Below, in pieces: positions 41,261-49,573 of a stretch of DNA of 64,000 nucleotides. The first letter of the stretch is position 1. Each line of letters starts with the position of its first letter. The stretch spans positions 372,001 through 436,000 of the forward strand of contig NZ_JAPZSK010000004.1 of NCBI RefSeq assembly GCF_027531815.1, in the 5' to 3' direction. The DNA is from Gemmatimonas sp. (GTDB lineage Bacteria; Gemmatimonadota; Gemmatimonadetes; Gemmatimonadales; Gemmatimonadaceae). The notes under the pieces were generated by a model. It worked only from the letters and a program-made list of their open reading frames with translations, ran no database searches and was not told the origin of the DNA. A program made the position numbers and the translations under genes.

Positions 41261-42430
41261 CTACCGGAGCACGGCCTTCGCGATCGTCTGCAGCTGCATG
41301 TTGCTCGTGCCTTCATAGATGGTGCCGATCTTGGCGTCGCGGTAGAACTTTTCCGCGGGATACTCCCGCGTATAGCCGTACCCGCCAAACAGCTCCACGC
41401 ACAGGCTCGTCACGCGCTCACACATCTGCGAGGCGTACAGCTTGGCCATGGCGCCCTCGCGCGCAATGTCGCGGCCGGCATCCTTGAGGCGTGCCGCGTT
41501 GTACACCATGAGGCGCGCGGCTTCGAGTTCGGTGGCCGCCTGCGCCACCTGGAACTGGATCCCCTGGAACTCCGTGAGCGCCTTGCCGAACTGCTTGCGC
41601 TCCTTCAGGTGCCCGATGGCCGCCTGCAGTGCCCCCTGCGCCACCCCGAGCATTTGCGCGCCGATGCCAATACGTCCCTCGTTCAGCGTCTCGATGGCGA
41701 TCTTGTATCCCGCTCCGACGTCACCGAGCACGTTCGCATCGGACACGAAGACATTTTCGAAGTGGAGGCTCGTGGTGCTGGACGCACGAATACCCAGCTT
41801 GTCCTCTTTCTTGCCCACCGAAAAGCCGGGCGTGCCCTTCTCCACGATGAACGCCGTGATCCCCTTGTAGCCCATATCGGGCCGGGTGTTGGCAAACACG
41901 ACGAACACGCTGGCTTCCCCACCATTGGTGATCCACGCCTTGCTCCCATCGAGCGTCCACCCGCCGTCGGCCCGCGTGGCGCGCGTGGCGAGGCCAAAGG
42001 CGTCCGAGCCCGAGCCGGGTTCGGAGAGGGCGTAGGCGCCAATCGTGTCGGCCGTCATGCGCGGGAGGATGCGCGCGCGCTGCTCCTCATTGCCGTACCG
42101 GTGCAGCGGATAGTTGACGAGCGTGTTCTGCACGTCCACCTGAATGGCCGCCGACGCGTCCACCTTGCTCAGCTCTTCCACGGCGAGGGTGACCATCATG
42201 AGCGACCCGCCGGCGCCGCCGTACTGCTCGGGCAACTCGATGCCCATGAGTCCGAGCTCGAAGAACTTGGCGGTAAGGACGGGATCGAGCTTGCCGGCCT
42301 CCTCCATGGCCCGAACGCGCGGCGCGACGTCGGACTGCGCCAACTCGGCCACGGCGGAGCGAAAAAGCTCCTCCTCCTCGGACAGGATGGTCAGCGGGCG
42401 ATGGGAGGGTTCGGCGGCGGTGGGACTCAT
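41261..42430 (-). CDS. Acyl-CoA dehydrogenase
   Basis: A 389-residue FAD-dependent acyl-CoA dehydrogenase, first step of fatty-acid or branched-chain acyl-CoA oxidation. Landmarks are YALSEPGSGSDAFGLATRA (FAD/substrate loop), WITNGGEASVFVVFA, FGKALTEFQGIQFQ and the C-terminal ELFGGYGYTREYPAEKFYRDAKIGTIYEGTSNMQ with the usual catalytic Glu of short-chain enzymes in YEGT. It is of the short/branched-chain type by this signature. The N-terminus has 25 extra residues rich in Ser/Pro. It begins the short-spaced series with the VanZ-like gene and ugd. Confidence 0.93.
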   Translation of the reverse strand: MSPTAAEPSHRPLTILSEEEELFRSAVAELAQSDVAPRVRAMEEAGKLDPVLTAKFFELGLMGIELPEQYGGAGGSLMMVTLAVEELSKVDASAAIQVDVQNTLVNYPLHRYGNEEQRARILPRMTADTIGAYALSEPGSGSDAFGLATRATRADGGWTLDGSKAWITNGGEASVFVVFANTRPDMGYKGITAFIVEKGTPGFSVGKKEDKLGIRASSTTSLHFENVFVSDANVLGDVGAGYKIAIETLNEGRIGIGAQMLGVAQGALQAAIGHLKERKQFGKALTEFQGIQFQVAQAATELEAARLMVYNAARLKDAGRDIAREGAMAKLYASQMCERVTSLCVELFGGYGYTREYPAEKFYRDAKIGTIYEGTSNMQLQTIAKAVLR

Positions 42431-42612
42431 GGTGGGTGGCGGAATGGGCTGGGAGGACGCACGAAGCGGACGGGTAATGATCTAAGGTGCGGGTGAGGCG
42501 GGAGAAAGGTGACCGCGCCACCGGTGGCTGGAATGGCCGAAATCGGCACGCGAGTTGCCCCGGGAGGCAAGCGAGTGACAGAGATGCCACCTCGGTAACG
42601 GTCGCCGGAAAC

Positions 42613-44664
42613 ATGCCAAGTAACTTCACCACAAGCGTTTACAGCCGAGTCGGCGATCGGGGGGTGTGCACTTCCGTCTTCGTGCGGCTGGCATCGCTTT
42701 TGGGAGTGTTGCAGGGGTGCAACGGTGACACCCTACAGATGCCTGTGGCGGAGCCGATTGCGCCCCCTGCAAGCGTCAGGCAGCTGCAGCTCGCCACCGA
42801 CACGGTGCAGGCTGGTGCACCCGTGGCCTTCCGCGGCGAGCGACTGGCGTTGGCGCCCGAGGCGTTCCACGTCACGGTAGACGGGACGCCGGTCGCCGTG
42901 GACTCCGTCGCCGCCGACCGCGTGTGGATGCGCATGCCTGGCACCTCGGCTTCCTGCGACGCCGCCACGGTGTCCGTCATGATGACGGGACCGGGTTGGG
43001 CCTTCCGCGGCGAGGTTGCCGTGTCCCCGGCGCTGCGTGTCGATCTGCCGGTGGGCGGTTCGCTGATCGCCCCGATGGCAGGTCATGCGCTCTGTCTGGA
43101 TGTCGACGGCGCGGCGGCCGACTCGGCCCGCTTTGTGTTTACGGTCATGAACCCGGTTGCCGATGCCGCACACGTGGCCGGCTTCACGCTTTCCGGCATC
43201 GGACGAGGGGCGCTGGCCCACCGAAAGGGGACGGTCCTCGCGGACGGCTCGGTGCAGCGCCTCCCCGCAGCGACCGCAGGCCACGCGGTCCCGGCAGCCA
43301 GCTTGGCGCCTGCCTTTATGGGGCGCGCGGCGGACACGGAGCAGGAGGCCATGGTTCGCCATCTGGCGCGGCTCGACGCACGGGCCCTCCCCACGGCAAT
43401 GGCCACCGCGCCTGCTCACGCCGCGGCCGCCGGTACGTCTCCAGCCAAGGGAGCGTCGGGTACCGCGCTCCGCTGGCAGGTGGGCGAGATGGTGAATCAA
43501 CGGGTAGCAACCGGAAGCTGCGCTGCGGCCCAGCCGGTGCAGGCCCGCGTGGTGTACGCCGGCCCCACGGCCGTGCTGCTGGAAGATGTCTCGGCCCAGC
43601 ATGCCGGTCGTATGGACGAGTGGTTCGCGCGCATCGGCGACGAGTACGAGCGCGTGATGTTGCCGCTCGTGCAGCAGCAGCTGGGCAATCCGCTGGCGCG
43701 CAACGCCGCTCTCGATGGTGATGGCCGCGTGACGCTGCTCTTCACCCCGGTGGTGAACACGGGCATGCCGGGCACGGCGGCGTTCGTGAATGCGTGCAAC
43801 CTGTACCCGCGCAGCATCATGAGCGGAAGCAGTGCCGACGAAGTGATGTACATCCGGGTACCCGGCAACGGCGAGTCTCCGGCGGATTGGATGCGCGCGC
43901 TCCGCTCGACGCTGGTGCACGAAACGAAGCATCTGGCCAGCTTCGCGGAGCGCCTCTCCCGCGGCCGGCACTTTGAAGAGCCGTGGCTGGAAGAGGCCAC
44001 GGCGCGTCTGGCGGAGGAGCTGTACTCACGCACTTTCCGCGGGGGGGGCCAGTGGCTGGGGCGGACGACCTTCGCGTCGAGCGTGCACTGCGAACTCGTC
44101 TGGTGTGACGATCGCCCGCTCATGATGTACACGCATTTCGCGGCACTGCACCAGTTCCTGCGGAATCCGGCCGCTCTGTCGCCGCTGGGTCCCGTTTCCC
44201 CTGCCGACGCCACCCCGTACGCCAGCGCCTGGTCTCTGGTGCGTTCGGTGCTGGACGCCACGCGCGGCGACGAAGCTCGTCAGATGCGCGCACTGGTACG
44301 TGGCGATGCCGGTGTGGGGATCGCCGCGCTCACCAGTGTGTCCGGGAAATCGCCCGCCGACATGCTCGATCAGTGGATGGCCGATCAGGTCGACGCCGAT
44401 ACGCGCCGCACTGCGGGTGTCCTCCGCAGCTGGGACAGCGGGAGCGTCTGGGAAGGGCTGGCCGCCATGTTCCCCGGGGTGTTTCGCGGTGCGCCGCTGC
44501 GCGCGACGCTTCTCGAAGCGGGCATTTGGGAACACACCGGTACGGTGCGGGGCTACACCGCCGCGTTCGCCGTCCTGCACGGTATCGGCTCGGGAACGCA
44601 GCGCGTGATGCTGCAGTCCGATGCTCGCGGCACCGCCCGCGTGCGTGTGACACGCGTCGACTAG
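42613..44664 (+). CDS. Putative secreted zinc metalloprotease lipoprotein (HExxH)
   Basis: A 683-residue protein. The N-terminus has a hydrophobic run ending LQGC near residue 36, a possible lipobox. Residues of about 40-200 look like beta-sandwich domains (FRGERLALAPEAFHVTVDG). The catalytic region has TLVHETKHLASF (HExxH with the first His about residue 436) and, 24 residues on, WLEEATARLAEEL, a likely glutamate third ligand, preceded by VTLLFTPVVNTG and EVMYIRVPG. This order resembles hyicolysin-type (M30) metalloproteases, but the assignment is by motif only. The start is uncertain; GTG 42664 would give a shorter signal. It lies 159 nt upstream of the NRPS gene on the same strand. Confidence 0.65.
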   Translation: MPSNFTTSVYSRVGDRGVCTSVFVRLASLLGVLQGCNGDTLQMPVAEPIAPPASVRQLQLATDTVQAGAPVAFRGERLALAPEAFHVTVDGTPVAVDSVAADRVWMRMPGTSASCDAATVSVMMTGPGWAFRGEVAVSPALRVDLPVGGSLIAPMAGHALCLDVDGAAADSARFVFTVMNPVADAAHVAGFTLSGIGRGALAHRKGTVLADGSVQRLPAATAGHAVPAASLAPAFMGRAADTEQEAMVRHLARLDARALPTAMATAPAHAAAAGTSPAKGASGTALRWQVGEMVNQRVATGSCAAAQPVQARVVYAGPTAVLLEDVSAQHAGRMDEWFARIGDEYERVMLPLVQQQLGNPLARNAALDGDGRVTLLFTPVVNTGMPGTAAFVNACNLYPRSIMSGSSADEVMYIRVPGNGESPADWMRALRSTLVHETKHLASFAERLSRGRHFEEPWLEEATARLAEELYSRTFRGGGQWLGRTTFASSVHCELVWCDDRPLMMYTHFAALHQFLRNPAALSPLGPVSPADATPYASAWSLVRSVLDATRGDEARQMRALVRGDAGVGIAALTSVSGKSPADMLDQWMADQVDADTRRTAGVLRSWDSGSVWEGLAAMFPGVFRGAPLRATLLEAGIWEHTGTVRGYTAAFAVLHGIGSGTQRVMLQSDARGTARVRVTRVD

Positions 44665-44723
44665 CCTCGCCATCAGGCCAAAGATGGTCCGCCAGGGTCA
44701 GGGCGCGGGGGGGGGTGGGCTTG

Positions 44724-44729
44724 TATGCT
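44724..44729 (+). promoter_or_regulatory. Possible -10 box (TATGCT) for the NRPS/PKS operon
   Basis: TATGCT lies 94 nt before the NRPS start, just after a run of nine G residues (44707-44715). No -35 hexamer is clear. It is the best candidate in the 159-nt gap. Confidence 0.25.
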
Positions 44730-44823
44730 TCGAACAGGTTCATTCGTCTGACTGGGTACCCCGTCCCACATGTGGCGGGGCCGAGACACTCTGCCTGTAC
44801 CGCCCGAAACGAAACGATTATCC

Positions 44824-47800
44824 ATGCGCGCTCTGCTGATCGGCAGCGAATCGTTGGTCATTCAATGCGGCGAGGTCCTGCGGGCCCGACATTGGCACGT
44901 GTCGGGCGTCGTCAGCGACGCCGCCGCTGTCCGCGCGTGGGCGGGAGAGGCCGGTATCCCCGTCTTTGGGGTTGCCGACCTTGATGCCGCCGCCGATACG
45001 CTCGCTTTTGACTGGCTGCTCTCCATCACGCACCTGAGGCCGATCCCCGATCACGTTCTGGCGCGGGCGGCCCGCGGCGCCGTGAACTTTCACGACGGCC
45101 CGCTGCCGCGATACGGCGGCCTCCAGGCGGCGGCGTGGGCGCTGCATGCGGGCGAGCGCACGCACGGTGTGGTTTGGCACCGGATGACCACGGTGCTCGA
45201 CGGCGGCGCGGTGCTGGTACGACGCAACTTCCCCATCGAGGAGACCGATACGGCCCTCACGCTCAACGCGCGCTGCTGGGCGGCGGCGCTGGACGGGTTC
45301 TCGGAGCTCGTCTCGCGGCTTGAGCAAGGAGACGTCGTCGGATCTCCCGCGGAGGCCCCCGATCCCGCGACCCATCATGGTCGCGCCGATCGGCCGCGCG
45401 ATCTTGGCCGCCTGCTGCCGGGGCAAACGGCCGGTGACTGGGAGCGTGCCTTGCGGGCGGCGGATACGGGACCGTATCCGAACCCGTTCGTCCTGCCGTG
45501 GGTCTGGTTGGGAACGCCGGTCGTGGTAGGGGCGGTGCAGCCGGTCCCGCACGATGGGGCCGGTGAGCCCGGGCAGCTTCTCGCCGTGAGCAGTGCATCA
45601 CTGGTGCTGCGCGTTGCCGACCAGGCCGTGATGCTGTCGGACTTGCGTCATCTCGACGGCCGCGCGTGTCGCGCGGATGCGCTGTGCGCTGAGGCGGGGC
45701 TCGCTGCAGGCGATATGCTGCCGCCGTTTCCGGCGCTGCCCGCCACCGCGGCCGTACTGGCGCAAAGCGCGAAGCACGAGGCGAACTGGGTACGGACTTG
45801 GGAAGCGTATCAGCCTCTGGTGCTCTCCAGCGGACATGGCAACCAGCAGGCGACGACCACCGCTGTGCTGGGGCTTCCGGCCGCTGACGATGCGCTCGCG
45901 GCCGTGGTCATGCTGCTGTTTGCGCGCGGAGCGATGTCGGGGAGCGGACTCGGATACACGTGCACGGCCCTGGCGCACAATGCGCGCGGTGGTGTGGGCC
46001 TGCTCGCGCCAGTGGTGCCACTCGAGGTTGCCGTCGATGAGACGCTGACGGTCGCCGAGGCACTCAGCACCCTCGTGGCATGCTGCACACGCGCGGAGCA
46101 GGACGGTCCGCATCAACGGTCCATCTTTCTGCGCTACCCCGCACTGGGTGGCACGGAGCGATCGTGCGACGTGGTGGTGCAACGCCTCACGGACGGCGAG
46201 TGGCCGGCTCCCCCGGTAGGCGCCAGCCTCGTGGTGCAGGTGACCGCCGATGGCTCGGCGGTGCGCTGGGCATCGCCGAACGGCACGTGGTCCGTGGACG
46301 ATCTCCTGACGTGGCACGACCGGCTGATGGCACTGGTCGGGCAGCGGCGCGGTGACCCCACGACACGGGTCGCTGATCTGTCCATCCTTTCGGAGCGTGA
46401 GCGCCAGCTGATCGAGGGCTGGGGATGCGGTCCGACCGACGACGCGGCGCCTCGCACGATCGCCGACGCAGTGCGCCGGCAAGCACTCGAGACGCCGGAT
46501 CGTGTCGCGCTTCACTTCGGTGATCAGTCTCTCACCTTTGCCGCCTTGCAGGAGCGCGCCGATATCGTGGCGTGCCACCTGCAGGCGCGTGGTGTGCACC
46601 CGGACGAGCGCGTCGCGGTGATGGCCGAACGGTCGATGGATCTGGTGGTGGCGCTACTCGGTGTCCTGCGAGCCGGTGCGGCCTACGTCCCGATCGATCC
46701 GCGCTATCCCGCCGAGCGCCGTCGGCTCATGCTGGAGGATTGTGGCGCGCGTATTCTGCTGACGCAGGCGGGGCTGGCGCTGCCTGGCGAGCTGCCGTCG
46801 CTCACGCGCCTCGACATGGAGGGCCTCACCCCGTTGCCGGGCGCCGTCCTTCGCGACGACGTGCGTCCCGAGCACCTCGCCTACGTGATTTACACATCGG
46901 GATCCACCGGTCGCCCCAAGGGCGTCATGGTTGAGCACCGGCAGGTGAGCAACTTCTTCGCCGGCATGGATCGCGCGCTGGGCACCACTCCGGGCGTGTG
47001 GCTCGCGGTGACCAGTGTGTCCTTCGACATCTCGGTTCTCGAGTTGTTCTGGACGCTGTCGCGAGGCTTCACCGTGGTTGTCGCTCCCGATCGACCCGGT
47101 GCGGTGGAGGCAGCGCCCATGACGGCCAACGGCCTCGGATTCTCCCTGTTCTACTTCTCCGCCGACGAACAGGGTGAGGGGCGCGAGAAGTATCGCCTGC
47201 TCATGGAGGGCGCGCGCTTCGCCGATGCCCACGGATTTGAAGCCGTGTGGACGCCGGAACGCCATTTCCACGCGTTCGGCGGGTTGTATCCCAATCCCGT
47301 GGTGACCAGTGCGGCCATTGCCGCCATTACCACCAACGTGGGGATTCGTGCGGGCAGCTGCGTGCTGCCCTTGCATCACCCCGCCCGGGTTGCCGAAGAC
47401 TGGGCGGTGGTGGACAACCTGTCAGCTGGGCGCGTGGGCGTGTCGATCGCGGCTGGTTGGCAGCCCAACGACTTCGTGTTCCGCCCGGAGGCGTACGCCG
47501 ACGCGAAGCAGAACATGTTCCGCGAGATCGAGTTGGTCCAACAGCTGTGGCGCGGCGAGGCGGTCACCTTCCCCGGACCCCATGGCCCGGTGGAAGTCCG
47601 TACCCTGCCTCGCCCCGTGCAGCCGCGCCTTCCGGTATGGGTCACGACCGCCGGAAATCCCGAGACCTTTGCGCAGGCGGGTCGCGTTGGCGCCAATCTG
47701 CTCACGCATCTGCTCGGCCAGTCACTGGAGGAACTGACCCCCAAGATCGCCGCCTATCGCGAGGCGTGGCGGGCGGCGGGCCATGCCGGGGTTGGGCGTG

Positions 47801-49536
47801 TCACCCTGATGGTGCACACCTTCATCGGCGCCGACGACGAGCAGGTGCGCGATACGGTGCGCGAGTCGATGATCGCCTACCTGCGGACGTCGGTCAGTCT
47901 CATCAAGCAGTACGCGGGCGTATTCCCTACGCTGCGCCAACGGCCCGGATCGGACGGCAGCGACGTGGATTTCTCGGCGCTGAACGAGGCGGAGATGAAC
48001 GCGCTGCTCGAGTTCTCGTTCGAGCGGTACTTCACCACCAGCGCGCTGTTCGGCACCGTCGAGAGCGCCATGGCCATGGTGGGGCGCATGCGGAGCTGCG
48101 ACGTGGACGAAATCGCCTGCCTCGTGGACTTCGGCCTGCCCACCGACGTGGTCCTCAACCACCTCCCGCAGCTGGCGGAGTTGAAGTCACAGGCGATCCG
48201 GCGATTCCCCGGCAGCGCGCGCACCGTGGCGCCGGAGAGCGATCTGGCGACCCTCATTGCTCGGCACGGTGTGACCCACTTCCAGTGCACGCCTTCCATG
48301 GCCCGTCTGATGCTCGAAACGCCGGGGCATCGGGAGGCCTTGGGACAGCTGCAGGTGCTCTGCGTAGGTGGCGAGGCGTTGTCCGCGGCATTGGCGAGAG
48401 ACTTGATGGCCGCAGGCCCGCGTGCCCTGTTCAACATGTACGGTCCCACCGAAACCACCGTCTGGTCCTCCGTGGGGCGCGTCGACGGCCGTGCCGGCGC
48501 CGTGGCGCTCGGCCATGCCATCGCGAATACGCAGCTGCGCATCGTCGATCCGCGATCGGGGCGCCTGCTCCCGCAGGGCATGGCTGGGGAACTGTGGATC
48601 GGCGGAGAGGGGGTGACGCGCGGCTACCTGGATCGGCCGACCCTCACCGCCGAACGATTCGTCACCGACGCGGAAGGCACGCGTTGGTACCGTACAGGTG
48701 ATCTGGTGGAGTGGCGCGACGGAGAGTTGCACTTCCTTGGACGCCTCGATCACCAGGTGAAGATTCGCGGGTATCGGATCGAACTCGGTGAAATCGAGGC
48801 CCGACTGGCCGATGACGCGGCGGTGCAGGAAGTGGTGGTCATTGCCGACCAGGTGGCCGACGGTGATCCACGACTGGTGGCATATCTGACGCGCCGCGAG
48901 CTGATCCCGATCGATACGGCCGCGTTGCGGCGGCGGCTGCTGCAGGTGCTCCCCGACTTCATGGTGCCCACGCGCTTCGTGGTGCTGCGCGATATGCCGC
49001 GCACTCCGAATCTCAAGATCGATCGCGCGGCTCTGGCGAGTGCGCCGCGGGCCGATGAGGGGGTGACGGCGGACCGCGTGGCACCTCCTGTGTCCAGCAT
49101 GCCCGCCGCGCGGAGCATTCCGACTCGTGCGCCCTCGGTTGCCGTAGCGGCCGAGACCGTGCGACAGCTCGAGCAGGCCATCGCCGGCATCTGGCAGGAC
49201 GTGCTGCGATTGCCGGTCACGGGGATGCACGACAACTTCTTCGATCTCGGCGGACACTCCCTGCTGGTGGTACAGGTACACCAGCGGTTGCAGGCCCATC
49301 TGGGGCAATCGTTCCCGGTCACGGACCTGTTCCGGTTTGCCACCATCAGCACCATCGCGGCGCACCTCGCGCCGCAGGCCGCGAAAACGCCGTCGCGAGT
49401 TCCGGAGCTGGCGGTCCCCGATTCTCTTGAGGACGTCGGCGACGGTGCGGCAGACGCCAGCGCACACTCGGCCGAAGGCCGTGCAGCGCGTCGTCTGGCG
49501 CTCGCCCAGAATCGCCTCGGCCGTCGCAGCCGATGA
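44824..49536 (+). CDS. Non-ribosomal peptide synthetase: formyltransferase, degenerate C-like, A domain with inserted luciferase-like monooxygenase, PCP
   Basis: A 1570-residue loading-type NRPS. Residues 1-240 are a formyltransferase-like domain (AVNFHDGPLPRYGG corresponds to the formyl-donor active-site loop). About 310-515 resemble the C-terminal half of a condensation domain without the HHxxxDG active site. The A domain starts near 520: A3 YTSGSTGRPKG (~687), A4 FDISVLELF (~733), then about 770-1115 is a flavin-dependent luciferase-like monooxygenase, then HFQCTPSMARLML, A5 NMYGPTETTVWS (~1203), YRTGDL, IRGYRIELGEIE and A10 NLKIDRAAL. By eye the pocket residues read D-I-L-Q-x-G-M-V-W-K, like glycine codes. 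The PCP has DLGGHSLL (Ser about 1478). The A4-A5 insertion is as in the MtaG/MelG modules. The ATG at 44824 begins the formyltransferase fold. Confidence 0.92.
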   Translation: MRALLIGSESLVIQCGEVLRARHWHVSGVVSDAAAVRAWAGEAGIPVFGVADLDAAADTLAFDWLLSITHLRPIPDHVLARAARGAVNFHDGPLPRYGGLQAAAWALHAGERTHGVVWHRMTTVLDGGAVLVRRNFPIEETDTALTLNARCWAAALDGFSELVSRLEQGDVVGSPAEAPDPATHHGRADRPRDLGRLLPGQTAGDWERALRAADTGPYPNPFVLPWVWLGTPVVVGAVQPVPHDGAGEPGQLLAVSSASLVLRVADQAVMLSDLRHLDGRACRADALCAEAGLAAGDMLPPFPALPATAAVLAQSAKHEANWVRTWEAYQPLVLSSGHGNQQATTTAVLGLPAADDALAAVVMLLFARGAMSGSGLGYTCTALAHNARGGVGLLAPVVPLEVAVDETLTVAEALSTLVACCTRAEQDGPHQRSIFLRYPALGGTERSCDVVVQRLTDGEWPAPPVGASLVVQVTADGSAVRWASPNGTWSVDDLLTWHDRLMALVGQRRGDPTTRVADLSILSERERQLIEGWGCGPTDDAAPRTIADAVRRQALETPDRVALHFGDQSLTFAALQERADIVACHLQARGVHPDERVAVMAERSMDLVVALLGVLRAGAAYVPIDPRYPAERRRLMLEDCGARILLTQAGLALPGELPSLTRLDMEGLTPLPGAVLRDDVRPEHLAYVIYTSGSTGRPKGVMVEHRQVSNFFAGMDRALGTTPGVWLAVTSVSFDISVLELFWTLSRGFTVVVAPDRPGAVEAAPMTANGLGFSLFYFSADEQGEGREKYRLLMEGARFADAHGFEAVWTPERHFHAFGGLYPNPVVTSAAIAAITTNVGIRAGSCVLPLHHPARVAEDWAVVDNLSAGRVGVSIAAGWQPNDFVFRPEAYADAKQNMFREIELVQQLWRGEAVTFPGPHGPVEVRTLPRPVQPRLPVWVTTAGNPETFAQAGRVGANLLTHLLGQSLEELTPKIAAYREAWRAAGHAGVGRVTLMVHTFIGADDEQVRDTVRESMIAYLRTSVSLIKQYAGVFPTLRQRPGSDGSDVDFSALNEAEMNALLEFSFERYFTTSALFGTVESAMAMVGRMRSCDVDEIACLVDFGLPTDVVLNHLPQLAELKSQAIRRFPGSARTVAPESDLATLIARHGVTHFQCTPSMARLMLETPGHREALGQLQVLCVGGEALSAALARDLMAAGPRALFNMYGPTETTVWSSVGRVDGRAGAVALGHAIANTQLRIVDPRSGRLLPQGMAGELWIGGEGVTRGYLDRPTLTAERFVTDAEGTRWYRTGDLVEWRDGELHFLGRLDHQVKIRGYRIELGEIEARLADDAAVQEVVVIADQVADGDPRLVAYLTRRELIPIDTAALRRRLLQVLPDFMVPTRFVVLRDMPRTPNLKIDRAALASAPRADEGVTADRVAPPVSSMPAARSIPTRAPSVAVAAETVRQLEQAIAGIWQDVLRLPVTGMHDNFFDLGGHSLLVVQVHQRLQAHLGQSFPVTDLFRFATISTIAAHLAPQAAKTPSRVPELAVPDSLEDVGDGAADASAHSAEGRAARRLALAQNRLGRRSR

Positions 49537-49573
49537 TTTCTTCACAGATGCCGGGCGTCAGCGCCCACTCTCG

